This document shows, in pieces, positions 30,691 to 41,001 of a stretch of 64,000 nt of DNA; the first letter of the stretch is position 1; the number at the start of each line of letters is the position of its first letter. The DNA lies in assembly GCF_000687475.1 (NCBI RefSeq), contig NC_057317.1, positions 434,001-498,000 of the forward strand, given 5' to 3'. A model generated the notes under the pieces. The model saw only the letters and a program-made list of their open reading frames with translations, made no database searches and was not told where the DNA came from. Position numbers and translations under genes: made by a program. This DNA is from Ustilaginoidea virens. Taxonomy: Eukaryota > Ascomycota > Sordariomycetes > Hypocreales > Clavicipitaceae.

Positions 30691-31535
30691 ATGGCCGCCC
30701 CGGGTGATCAGAGGATAGCTGTTCCTATCGACGATCCAAATGCCGATACAGAGTGGTGAGAAACAAGCGGTCTGCAACTACTGAGATGAGGTTCCTGACG
30801 GGAAATAGGAATGACATCCTGCGAAAACACGGAGTCATACCCGAGAAACCGCCCAGCCCTACGCCAATCATCGAGGAAGCCATACTGGAAGGAAGAAGAC
30901 TAGCGCACGAAAACCGTCTCGAGGGCAAGGACCTGGACGAGCTTGACGAGCTGGAGGATTTGGAGGACGAAGATTTCCTGGACAAGTACCGTCGGAAGCG
31001 CATGGAAGAGCTAAGCAATCTCCAGAAAACCTCCATCCACGGCAGCGTCTACCCGGTATCAAAGCCGGACTACCAGCGCCAAGTTACAGAGGCATCTCAG
31101 AATGGTCCGGTTCTTGTGAACTTGACATCAAGTTCGGGGACAAACGTGGAGTCAAGAGTCCTCTCGGAGCTCTGGCTGCAGGCTTCCAGGGAGTACGGCG
31201 ACGTTAAGTTTTGCCAGATCCGCGCAAACCAAGCCATTGAAAACTACCCCGACAGGAACTGCCCTACGATTTTGGTGTACAGTAAAGGGGAGATTGTCAA
31301 GCAGGTGGTTACTCTCATGACGCTCGGTGGCGCCCGGACAAACATGAGCCACATTGACAATATTCTCGTGGAAGTCGGGGCAGTTCCAGAATCAGACATG
31401 CGGGTAATTAAAAGGAGGCAAGCTGCTGAGGATGCCCAAGAGGAACGCTTGTCTGGGATCGGCAAGACCATCAGGTCAGGCACGGCGGGAAGATCAAGAC
31501 ATGACGGCAGCGACGACGACGACGACGACTGGTAG
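30691..31535 (+). CDS. Phosducin-like protein (Plp2/PDCL3 class)
   Basis: Co-chaperone of the CCT chaperonin for actin, tubulin and other clients; a thioredoxin-fold protein. Exons 30691-30755 and 30809-31535 (263 aa) join NADTEW to NDILRKHGVIPEKP across a 53-nt intron (GTGAGA...AATAG). The N-terminal helix domain contains IPEKPPSPTPIIEEA and an acidic ELDELEDLEDEDFLDKYRRKR segment. The thioredoxin-like domain (about 95-215) has VLVNLTSSSG, VKFCQIRANQAIENYPDRNCPTI (read in two parts) and VYSKGEIVKQ. The C-terminus ends in six Asp and Trp (DDDDDDW), the acidic end typical of the group. Very confident at family level; the Plp2 orthologue is likely. Confidence 0.93.
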
Positions 31536-32215
31536 GACGGTAAATCGTGAAACGAAGCAACAGATACGGCGGTTTGATGAGGCAAGGTGGAGTTGTCAGA
31601 TCCAAGCCAAGCAGAATGTTTCACGCCTGCAGAGGACCGGATCTGCACTAGCTGGCTGCGGCTCCGAGGCCGGAATAGACCACGCCACCGCGGATGCTGA
31701 CCGAGTTGATTGTAGGACAAGGTCGGCACTTTTCTGCCCGGCGCACGGGAGTATCTTGACTCTGTACGAAGTAGTCTCGAGTCCGCGCCGTCCTAGTCTC
31801 GTGTTGACGACGCGCGCACGCGACACGACGGTGGGGCGCGCGGAAAGTGGGACCGACTGATTGGCCTCGTGGAGCTCGCGACTCTCAAATACTCAAATAC
31901 TCCTGGTACGCTTATTTATTAGTCTTTGCTCTGCTGCAGTACGAGGCGGTCAAGAGCTTGCAAACATCCTCCGCATCCCCCGACGTCCCGCGTTCCCTTG
32001 CTCGCGTCTTCCCACAGCTCTGGCGGCGGCTGGTGAGGTGAGGTTCCGTGCTGCCGTGACCTTTTGGTTGCGCATCTCCTTTCCAACACGGCCCATACCA
32101 CCAGTTCGCATCCGAGCGAAACCTGCCTTGCCGTCGCGTCCTTTTTAAAACGTTTTGCAACCCACCCCAGTGTTGGATTCCTTGCCCGCCCGATTGCCAA
32201 GCGCGTCTCGCTGCC
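31536..32215. other. Intergenic region upstream of the LRR gene
   Basis: 680 bp between two genes on the + strand. A short TCAAATACTCAAATACTCC duplication is at 31886-31904. No gene recognised. Confidence 0.5.
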
Positions 32216-33703
32216 ATGGCCGAGGAACCGTCTTTGCCTCGCCTGCCCGCGGTGTCCTGGAACGAGCAGTCCCAGAGCTTCAGCAATAATCCGCGCAAGC
32301 GTGCCCACCACCAGCGGTCCGGGGGCTTGTACAACTCGAGCGACCCAGCCGTCTTCTCCAGCGACGATGACCCCGGGCTGGACAACTACCTGCAAGGGCA
32401 CAAGAAGAAGCGCTACGTTGGCTCGTGGTTCCAGCATCGGCCGGCGTCCCAGGACCCGGCGTCCGGCGGCTGCCTCGCCCTGGCGGGGCCCAAGAGAGAA
32501 CGGAAGCTAAAGCGCCAGTTCGACAGCGGCGTCTACCTCGGCAGCGACGCCAGCGACGCCAGCGACGACTTCGCGCCGGACGCCCCGCGCGAGCCGGCGC
32601 GATCCAGGCTGCCGCAGTTGACGACGCGGCGGCCGCCGGCCCGGGCTCCGACCGCATCCCGGGCCGAGCTGCTGGCGCGTGACAAGGTCCAGGCGTGCCT
32701 GGACCAGGGCGACGAGACCATCGACCTGTGGTCCATGGGGCTGGAGGAGCTCTCGAATGACACCATCAGGCCCCTCGCCGACTTTACCTGCGTTCCGGTC
32801 GTGACCAAGGACGTGGCCTTTGAGCAGAAGGAGCCAGAGCTCAAGATTTACCTGGCAATGAACCGGCTCAGGCTCGTGCCCGGGGCGCTTTTCGACCTGG
32901 AGCACCTGACCGTCCTGAGCCTGCGAGGAAACAAGCTGACGGAAATCCCCCCCGGCATAGCGAGGCTGCCCAACCTGAAGCAAATCAACGTCTCGCAGAA
33001 CCGACTCCGATGCCTGCCCGCCGAGCTCGTCGACCTCTTTGACCAAAAGCTAGCGGAGCTCGTCCTGCACCCGAACCCGTTCTACGAGCCCGAGACCAAG
33101 TTTCACTTCGGCTTCGGCATCCGATACGCCAGCGCGACCGAGGCAACGACGCCCACGCACGACCGGCTGCAAGCGCTGTACCTCGGCCGGAGCCCGCTCC
33201 AAGTCTCCAACTCGCTCGGCCATGTCCTGTCGGCATTCAAGTTCCCCAGCTTCGACGAGCCGGCGGCCAAGGTCGCGGTGATTTGCGACACGGAGGGCGA
33301 AGCCGAGCCGGGCGCGGAACCACCAAGGTTCCCGAGACCCAGCAACGTCCCGTCGCTGCTGGAGATGGCCGCTCGCAGCTGCTACTCGACGGCGGAGCTT
33401 GGCGCGCTGCCGAGCCACATCCCCGACGGGCTGTCGCACCTCCGCGCGCTGCTGGGCAAGGCGGCGCGGCAGAAGTACTCGGGCGGCAGCGCCTGCTCCC
33501 GGTGCCGAAAGACGGTCGTCGCGCCGCCGCTGGAATGGCTCGAGTGGCGCGAGATCAGCGCGTGCGGGCACCTGCGCAACGGCACCGTGGCGGTCGTGCC
33601 GCTGAGCCTGGCGGACAACGAGCGAGTCGTCCCGTTTGCCCGCCGGGGATGCTCTTGGAAGTGCGGGCCCGTTGCGGGCGCGCCGCGCGGGGGGACGGGG
33701 TGA
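32216..33703 (+). CDS. Leucine-rich-repeat protein with C-terminal cysteine cluster
   Basis: Probably a scaffold; molecular function unknown. Single frame of 495 aa. N-terminal ~150 residues are disordered, with NPRKRAHHQ, GHKKKRYVGSW and KRERKLKRQFDSGVYLGSD (basic nuclear-localisation-like patches plus a phosphorylatable SDASDASDD). LRRs run from about residue 215 to 285: LKIYLAMNRLRLVPGALFDL, LTVLSLRGNKLTEIPPGI, LKQINVSQNRLRCLPAEL, LAELVLHPNPF. After a linker (about 290-400), a Cys-rich segment follows: CSRCRKTVV, then ISACGHLRNG, and GCSWKCGP at the end. This looks like a zinc-binding module appended to the LRRs. The family is conserved in filamentous fungi as I recall, without assigned function. 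The initiating ATG fits the first complex sequence. Confidence 0.85.
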   Translation: MAEEPSLPRLPAVSWNEQSQSFSNNPRKRAHHQRSGGLYNSSDPAVFSSDDDPGLDNYLQGHKKKRYVGSWFQHRPASQDPASGGCLALAGPKRERKLKRQFDSGVYLGSDASDASDDFAPDAPREPARSRLPQLTTRRPPARAPTASRAELLARDKVQACLDQGDETIDLWSMGLEELSNDTIRPLADFTCVPVVTKDVAFEQKEPELKIYLAMNRLRLVPGALFDLEHLTVLSLRGNKLTEIPPGIARLPNLKQINVSQNRLRCLPAELVDLFDQKLAELVLHPNPFYEPETKFHFGFGIRYASATEATTPTHDRLQALYLGRSPLQVSNSLGHVLSAFKFPSFDEPAAKVAVICDTEGEAEPGAEPPRFPRPSNVPSLLEMAARSCYSTAELGALPSHIPDGLSHLRALLGKAARQKYSGGSACSRCRKTVVAPPLEWLEWREISACGHLRNGTVAVVPLSLADNERVVPFARRGCSWKCGPVAGAPRGGTG

Positions 33704-34022
33704 GCCGACACAGACGGCGGCGTTGCTCCTTTTTTCTTTCTTTTTTGGCGGGCGGAGGACAGTCTGGGGTGCGTGGCTTTTTGTGCGTTTCTTGAGGCAT
33801 TTAGCGATGCGTGTTGAGCGACGCGTTGATGTGGTGTTTGCCGTTGCTGGCACCACGCTGCTGACTTGGGCGCGTTGTCGTGCCGCGTGAGGGTATCTGT
33901 GCGAGGGAGTCTGGGAATCCATGCATCAAAGACGATGCTTGTCCTCGGGGCTGTAAAGTGTCAAGTGGCACGCGAATCCACAAGCAGACGCGTGATCCGT
34001 CAACATGCATAGAGATTTCAAG

Positions 34023-34054
<32 letters not shown>

Positions 34055-36003
34055 CGTGTCCAAGTTACGCTCGAGTCCTCTGTCGCATTATTCAACTGCA
34101 CTGATTTACTATTTGTAAAATGCTCGCCACAAGGATCGGCTTCCTTTGTACCCTGGCGAGATTGATACTACCGTACCGGAATCGGAACGAGTCTCTTTAT
34201 GAACCGAGTTGGCGTCCTGCCTGTGATGAAGTCAGAGGCCTCGTGGCGGTCTTGGGCGACGCTGGGCATAATCCCCGCTCGTCGGAACGCAGGCCGCTCG
34301 GAGGTTGCAGGGAAGCCGACTTGGGCAGCTCGCGGCACCACAGCGCGACGAGAAGAACTTGCGTGATTGTCTCGACGGCTTGCTTGGCCGACTTGTCTGC
34401 CGAGTCCTTGCACGGGGAATCCAGGGTCTGCTCGTAGATATCCCCGCCTGCCCTACAAGCCCCCAGTCCCGCTTCCAAGACGCTCCAAAGGGTTCGGCAT
34501 CATGTGCCTCTGCCTCCTCTTTCCGTCGGCGACCTGGACGCGCGTGCTGCGTCTAGCTTTCTCGCCTTGTTCTTGCTAGAGCGACGCGGCCACGTGGAAA
34601 GGCCATTGTGGCTAGCAGCCCGTCGCAGCACGCCAGGCTCGACGGCCACCATTCGCGACGAGCTGTTTACTGTGCACCACAACGAGGGACATTGTGTGTT
34701 TTAGCCACTCTCACCCGCACGGGGGTTCTACTGAGGCCTGTGTTGAGCCCATTGTGAAGGCTCGCAAGAGCCTGCTTCGTGATTCATCCAACAAGATGAG
34801 AGAGACTTGGCCAAGGATTTGGAAATTTTACATGGCGAGGCACCGGTCCCGAAGTGGAATCGCCGGTCATCTTGAGCTATATGAGGGGATAGAGACGGCC
34901 AGCGCGCTACTGAGGGAGCTAATGTAGTCAACGATAACAGGGCTCTTGAGGCTGGCAATGCATCATGCATCATAGCGGCCTGCGTGGCATGTCGCGAGGC
35001 CTGAGGAGCCTCGTCGGCGTCTTGCATTTACATTGTTGTCAGGGTTGTGACAAGTATGCGAGGATCGCGTCGCTTGCTGCCGATGGTGCGCACAAGGCCC
35101 CCGAGACATCGAGAGTCCTGAACTGTCGTAATCGCATCTTTTCATTCGTGAAGTCAACATTCGATTTTGAGATGAAGCCGCGACGTACGGCTTCGGGGTC
35201 GCTCCTGAGGCTATCGCGCGAGCCAAACTCGTGATAGTCCGCGGCAGGGCCTGCCGATGCTCAAAAGTAGCGGTGTACAAGGAAGAGAATGTGTATATAT
35301 TACCGCACATAGGAAAAAACTACCTGGCAAAGGTGCCTCGTCTCGTTTCTGCCTTGCTCGTATGGGCACGAGGTCGCTCCACAGCGGGATATGCGAAACC
35401 TGCAGAAGACCCCATACGAAGCCTCCGACAACGTATGTGGTCTGGTGGTGCAGGCGCTTAATCTGCCACCAGGCTATGTATTTTGCGACGCGCGTATTGA
35501 CTGGCCCGGAAGGCACCCTGGATTCTAGTCAACGAACGACTTTGGGTTTTTTATCGCGTGTCATTGGTCCATATGGTTCAAATATGAGGGGGTTTATTAT
35601 GACCTTGAGCCAGTTCTGGATCTTAACCTTGGCGGGATGACGACCGCGGCCAAGGTCTACTCTATACAGAGGGAGTACTGCAGTACCCTTTTGACTCTTC
35701 TCTGCAAGCCTCTCATCTCACTCGTCTCGATTGTAAGTGAACCGGCTCCGACCCGGAAGCTCCCAGTTAATTTCGATGTAGGAAACACGATGGAGGACTC
35801 GTACGACGGTAAACCGGAAAAGGCGATTGCAAAGCCCATCTTTTCCATTCCCATCACCGGAAAAGCTGCAAAGCAGCTGTCATCATCTGGAACAGCTGCC
35901 CAGTTAAAGAGGAAGGGCGATAAAAACAAGCGGCCTCCCACCCCACCCAAGGAACAGGCGAAGGACAACAAATGAGAGACGCGCTTGGGTACGGAATACA
36001 CGG
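33704..36003. other. Sparse 2.3-kb region with (TA)n microsatellite
   Basis: A TATATA run with GTATATATATACG lies at 34023-34057. The remaining open frames are short and of no known family; one at 35637 is listed separately as doubtful. No tRNA or transposon terminal repeats were recognised. Confidence 0.45.
35637..35975 (+). CDS. Doubtful small ORF, 112 aa
   Basis: Begins MTTAAKVYSIQREYC and has one weakly hydrophobic patch (LLTLLCKPLISLVSIVS) followed by a Lys/Pro-rich hydrophilic end (RKGDKNKRPPTPPKEQ). It ends 28 bp from the stop of the convergent kinase gene. No family recognised. The composition is more protein-like than nearby random frames, but there is no other support. Confidence 0.25.
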   Translation: MTTAAKVYSIQREYCSTLLTLLCKPLISLVSIVSEPAPTRKLPVNFDVGNTMEDSYDGKPEKAIAKPIFSIPITGKAAKQLSSSGTAAQLKRKGDKNKRPPTPPKEQAKDNK

Positions 36004-37823
36004 CTATGTCTCTGATTGTGTGAGAGCCTCACGAAGGCTCTGTAGATAGACCTCTCGATGTTGCAATTTGGTCTCGATTATGGCAGACACACCACGATTC
36101 CACAACTTGCCAAAAAACTCATAGTTGGCACGTTTGAAGTCTTCCGAGGAGAATGAGAAACAGATGGGCAGGATGCGGTCGTAAAAGATTGCCGTAAAGG
36201 CCACTGCATCCTTTAATGCCATGGTAACCCAAAAGGGCCCATCGGGCCATGATTGCCGCATGATAGATGACAGGCATTCTTCAGTTCCCCCGTTGTAGTT
36301 CTGTAGCTGCTCCTGCTTCTGCTCCTGCTCCTGCTCCCGTTCCAACATTTCCAGCGTCTCAACGAACTGTTTGAACAGGGGTCCAAAGGTTGCCGGCTCA
36401 ACCTCGTCAACCAAATCGCCGCGAAGCCAGTACGGCGGCTGCAAGAATTCAATCGGCCACGTGCAGGAGAACTCCAGGTCGATGATGCAGCTCACGTTCC
36501 AATCCTCGTCAACGAAAATGTTGCTCCGGTGGAGGTCGGTAAGAGCAAATACGAAACGCTCTTTGGAAAGGTCCCTTCGAAACAGACGGGGGAACATGGC
36601 CCGTGCTGCGGCTAGGCTTGTCATCTGATAATGAGCATCATGGCTGTCTTCAATAGCATTGGGCTGATGAAGAAGCCGATTGTCCAGAGCCGTAACATGG
36701 GCGAGAACAAAATCATCTACGCTTGAGAAGGTCTCGTCTCTATTTATTCCGAGGGGAATACCCTCATTCTCTTGCATAGTCCACTGAACGCTCAATGGGC
36801 GATTGTCGAGGTGTAGATATCCCTTACTGTCGAGTCGAAACGAACCAATGCGCGTAAAGGACGTTTTGGTAAGAGAAAGCATTATTCGAGCAAGACTCTG
36901 ATGCAAGTTCTTTTGCAGGCGTGCATCGTCGTGTTTCTCGTCCCACGTCTCGGAAAGGATCTCTCCGTTACTGATTGTCTCGATCAGGAGATAACCGATA
37001 TCAAGAGTCGCAAACCGGGGAGAGTCATGGCGTACGTAGTCGGAAGGAACACGGCAGCCGAAGAGTGCGAGAAGATAACAACGGGTTCGTTGGAGCCAAC
37101 GCGACCACCAGGGGAGCAGGTCCACGCGGGTAAACTGCCGGGTATATTAATAGTGAACGGTGCAGAAACGAGGCGCCTTACCCTCTCATTCGTAGAAAGA
37201 CCGAATCCGTAAAGCTGCGGTATAGGAACGGAAGGGCAATTTCCGTGAAGCCAGGCGTACGTGCCAGCTTCACACCTGACTTTCTCGTCCGAGTTTCCTG
37301 GGCATGTTGCTTCTCCGACACGGTAAGGCAGTGGGAAACGCAGCATGGCGTATCGTTCCGTGTTGGCCATTTGGGCATGTGTAGGTATGACAAGATTGAA
37401 CGATCCATGACGCCAGTATTCCTGGCCAGAGATGGTAACAGCGGAGGAATTGACGGCAAAGTGATGAGCGACCAGGTCGCTCAGGAGGGAACGATGTTCT
37501 TCCACGTGCTTGAAGAACTCCTTTTCTTGCTGTGGGTATTTATGGCAATGAAGAAAGTTTCTGCTCTGATCTGCAGCAGCAGAGAAGGTGATGTCCTTGG
37601 GGATCATACTGTTGCTATTATTACTGGGCCGGAGATGGCAAACGGAAAAGGAGAGGGACGCTTGGTAGAGACCTGTTATGTGCTGATGATGGCCACGATG
37701 CTGACTCATCCACCTGGTGCAACTGGAGACAATTTCATCCCCTTGGCCTCCCGAGTCCCAGGTACCTCTCGAGGGAAAGCGGAGCTCAGTCTGCGGTAGG
37801 GGGAAAGCTAACCTGCTTTCCAT
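36004..37823 (-). CDS. APH-fold (aminoglycoside phosphotransferase-like) kinase
   Basis: Fungal members of this superfamily are numerous and mostly of unknown small-molecule or protein substrate; drug resistance should not be assumed. Exons 37823-37182 and 37134-36004 give 590 aa; the 47-nt intron (GTAAGG...GGCAG) joins LSTNER to FTRVDLLPWW in phase 0. The N-lobe shows WRHGSFNLVI and YAMLRFPLPYRVGE; the catalytic loop is LTDLHRSNIFVD, with the usual His-Gly before Asp replaced by Leu-Thr, and the metal-binding Asp is in CIIDLEFSC. A Gln/Glu run (EQEQEQKQEQ) lies near residue 490. ATG at 37823 is the first in frame; a start at MIPKDITFS further in is possible. It sits alone in a sparse, AT-richer segment, consistent with an accessory gene. 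Confidence 0.82.
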
Positions 37824-38835
37824 CCTCAATAGGCTGGCCAAACCGGGCAATTAATTAATTTCATTTGCAAGCCATTGGATCGATAAAATCCGCGACATAA
37901 TATAGTATACTGCATTGCTAAGATGGTGTTGAAGAACCCTGAGGTGTGGGGAAAAGGCGGTGAGATTCTGGCATAGATGGCCAAGACGTTATCTTGTCGA
38001 TGGATCAAGTATCGGAGCAGGTGGAAGGCACCTATGGCTACCGCTATAACCTCAATCCAGCTGAATCCGTTGCCCTGTTACAGAGGCTAAGGCCATTGGC
38101 TAATCCTCGACCGATTTATTAGAGCCTACACAAATCAACAGAATCGAGGCCATTTACACACCTTGTATCATTTATTGTGAGTATATAAACGGAAGCAGCA
38201 GACTAACGTCACCTGCCTGTCTGCCTCCACTTTTCCTGTGGTTAGGACGTCGATGAAATCGACTGGCATAGGACCAGTACCGCGCTCGCGGCTTTGTACA
38301 ACAAAGGTGTCATCTTCCAAGAAAGTAGGTGCATGGTGTCATGCTCTTAATGCGACAGCCGCCACATGTCTTTAGTCCAAAGATAATATCATTCTAGCAG
38401 TCGATGTTCCATGCCTCGCTGCTGAACAGACATTTGCGAATACCAAGCGACAAGCGACAAGCGACAAGGCGATCCCGTTGGTCCAGCGGCCTGAAAGCAT
38501 CAAGCACTTGGACGCGACATGCCTGCCGTTGGCTGCCGAGAACCGTCGATTCCTTATTAAAAAATAAGAAGAAGAAAAAAAAGCCGCAGATATACAGCAG
38601 GAAACGTCAAAATCCCAAACAATAACAACACAAACGATTCCCACAATCCAGCCGCACGGGCCACCCACTTGGAAAGCGGGGACTCGCCCTTCCCAGCCAA
38701 TAGTGGGCGAGCACGCGCGCGATTCCTCCCCCGTCTGAACTATCTGCACTGTGCAGCGGCAGCGCAGGGCAGCCACTCTCTCGCTGTGGCGTTGACAAGG
38801 CGCAGGCTCCATAACCGTGCCATAACCCCTGTCAG
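37824..38835. promoter_or_regulatory. Divergent upstream region, APH kinase (-) / Ivy1-like (+)
   Basis: About 1 kb; its left part (37840-38400) is markedly AT-richer than the right. GACAAGC / AAGCGACAAGCGAC repeats at 38448-38472. No gene recognised. Confidence 0.45.
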
Positions 38836-40494
38836 ATGCAGTCCCAGATGTTTTCCCCGACGTCACTCGCTGCCTCACCTTTAGCATCGTCGTCGTCGTC
38901 GCCGTCGTCTGCTTCCTGCCTCGCCCTTTCACCTCCCACCCACGCGGGTACACGCCGCCCCCAGACAAACAACAAGAAGCAGGATCCCCCCCCCCTGCCC
39001 CCCCCCCCCCCGCCGGCGATGCCTTCGCCCCCAACCTCGCGGTTCGCCTCCGCCTCGCGCGACGCCTCGCCGTCGCCGTCGCAGCTCCCGCCGGTGCCCT
39101 CGTCGCCCGTCTACTCGGTCGCCTCGACCGCCAACCCCCCCCTGTCGCACTTCAACCTGCCCGCGCCGCCGACCCCGCGGCTCCCGCACGCCGTCCTCAC
39201 CAAGCCCGACCTGGAGGCCTCGCAGCAGGCGTACGCGGCCCTCGTCGCGTCCGCCAAGTCGTACCGCGTGGCGCTGGCCGCCCTCTCCACCGCCGCCTCG
39301 GCCTTTGGCGCCGCCCTCGAGGCGTGCGCCCGCCTCAAGGAGTCGCGCGCCGAGCCCATCACCGCCGTGCCCCACGCCGGCCCCGGCGGCGGCGGCGGCA
39401 GCATGACGGCGTCCTTTGCCGTGCCGCCGCCGCCGCCGCCGCCGCCGCCGCGCGCGCCCTCGTGCACCGCCGACACCCTGCTGGCCGCGTCGGGCGTGCA
39501 CCACCTCGTCGCCAACCACCACCAGATCCTGTCCGAGACCGTCTACCGCTCCTTCGAGGTGCCCCTGCTGCACGACCTGGACCGCTGGCGCGCCCTCATC
39601 GACGACGAGGAGGACACGTACCAGCACCGCATGCGCGCCCAGAGCAGGGAGGTCAAGCGCCTCGAGAAGGAGGGCCTCAAGCTGCACAAGCAGCGCCGCC
39701 GGGACGTCGCCCGCTTCCGCGCCCACCTCGTCGACCTGACCCGCAAGCTGGACGGCCTGACCACCCTGCACGCCGACCACTCGCGCGCCCTGCTGCGCGA
39801 GTCGCAGGACACGAGCGCCAGGATCGTCGACGCCAGCTGCAGCCTGGTGCGCGCCGAGATCGACATCTTTGAGAGCCTGGCGCGCAAGGGCTGGACCGGC
39901 GGCGGGCTCGACGACCTGCTGGAGAAGGGGCAGGACCTCTTTGCCGCCGCCGCCGCCGACATGCACGCCGGCGGCGAATCCTCCGCCAAGCTCTTCTCCA
40001 TCCTGCCCCCCCGGAGCATCCTCGCCGACTCGGCCTCCGAGGTGGCCAGGAGCGTCGCCCACGCCAGGGGCGACAGCCTGCTCAGCGACCCGGACCGATA
40101 CCAGTCCCTCGCGGCGCTGGCCTCGGAGCCCGGCAAGCACAACGGCGCCGACGCCGACAGCGTCCTCTCGGCCGACTTCAACAGGCCGCGCGGCGCGAGG
40201 CCCTTTTCCCCGCAGCCCATCCGGAGGGTCCCCGCCGACGTGACGTTTGAGTCGCTGAGCGCAATCGGCGCGGGCGGCGGCGGGGACGACGACGACGACA
40301 ACGACGACACTCCCGCGCCGCAGAGGGAGCCGCAAGACGAGCAGCCCGACGAGGACGAAGCCCGAGGGAGAAGGACGACGCCGTCGCCGTCGCCGTCGCC
40401 GTCGCCGCGTACGCCGCGTGGGCAAGACTTGGACGACGACCAGGCGAGCTGGGCTGACGGGCATGGCCGTCTCACTGCATCGGCGTTGAGTTGA
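38836..40494 (+). CDS. Ivy1-like BAR-domain protein
   Basis: Yeast Ivy1 binds Ypt7 and Vps33 on the vacuole and phospholipids through an inverse-BAR fold; fungal homologues share this layout. Single frame, 552 aa from the ATG at 38836; a second in-frame ATG at 39019 (MPSPPTSRFAS) may be the real start, since the first 60 residues are Ser/Pro simple sequence. The helical BAR-like region covers about residues 120-385: VLTKPDLEASQQAYAALVAS, SYRVALAAL, then after a poly-Gly/poly-Pro insert LLAASGVHHLVANHHQ, LSETVYRSFEVPLL, DLDRWRALIDDEE, REVKRLEKEGLKLHKQ, DIFESLARKGWTG. The C-terminus is disordered with Asp and Ser-Pro runs. Homology judged by memory of the helical blocks, hence not certain. Confidence 0.75.
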   Translation: MQSQMFSPTSLAASPLASSSSSPSSASCLALSPPTHAGTRRPQTNNKKQDPPPLPPPPPPAMPSPPTSRFASASRDASPSPSQLPPVPSSPVYSVASTANPPLSHFNLPAPPTPRLPHAVLTKPDLEASQQAYAALVASAKSYRVALAALSTAASAFGAALEACARLKESRAEPITAVPHAGPGGGGGSMTASFAVPPPPPPPPPRAPSCTADTLLAASGVHHLVANHHQILSETVYRSFEVPLLHDLDRWRALIDDEEDTYQHRMRAQSREVKRLEKEGLKLHKQRRRDVARFRAHLVDLTRKLDGLTTLHADHSRALLRESQDTSARIVDASCSLVRAEIDIFESLARKGWTGGGLDDLLEKGQDLFAAAAADMHAGGESSAKLFSILPPRSILADSASEVARSVAHARGDSLLSDPDRYQSLAALASEPGKHNGADADSVLSADFNRPRGARPFSPQPIRRVPADVTFESLSAIGAGGGGDDDDDNDDTPAPQREPQDEQPDEDEARGRRTTPSPSPSPSPRTPRGQDLDDDQASWADGHGRLTASALS

Positions 40495-41001
40495 GAGAGA
40501 GTCGTGCGTGGTGGGGGAGTCTGTTTTTTGGGCATATTGTGGCGCGGGTTCTTTGTACAAAATCACAACAAATCATTCTTAGCGTGAATAAACAGCTTCC
40601 TTCTTGTTCTTCTTCTTCTTCTTCTTCTTCTTCTTCTTCTTCTTCTTTCGCCCCTTCTTGGCTTGCAGTCTGCAGATTTCATCGTCAACTTGCGCCGGCT
40701 TGTACGCGCGACGGGACGATTGATTAAGACTGCGGCAGCCTGTCTACGCCGCATAGTGCACACTCGCAGGTGGCATGTGATTAACCCAGGCCATGGACGC
40801 CAAAAACTCCCCCTACAGCCGTGCAACTCGAATGCTCTTCATCATAAGAGGAATATTAAGAAAAAGAAAAAAAAAAAAAAAAAAAAAAAAAAAGGGAGAG
40901 AGGGAGAGGTAGGGCGGGAGAGAAACGATGCGCCTCGACTACGCGAACCGTCTTGGTTCGAGGGTCGTGCACCAGACGTCTGGACACGCATTTTGCTCCT
41001 C
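40495..41001. other. Convergent 3' region with (CTT)n and poly-A
   Basis: A TTC/CTT array at 40604-40647 and a long A-run at 40868-40893 lie between Ivy1-like (+) and Nup53 (-). No gene. Confidence 0.7.

Noticed and set aside
36004..37823. Antibiotic-resistance gene
   Set aside because: The fold is APH-like, but fungal genomes carry many such kinases with unknown substrates, and the catalytic loop differs from bacterial aminoglycoside kinases.
38929..40566. 545-codon antisense frame over the Ivy1-like gene
   Set aside because: Same artefact of GC-rich codon bias; Gly/Arg/Val simple composition.
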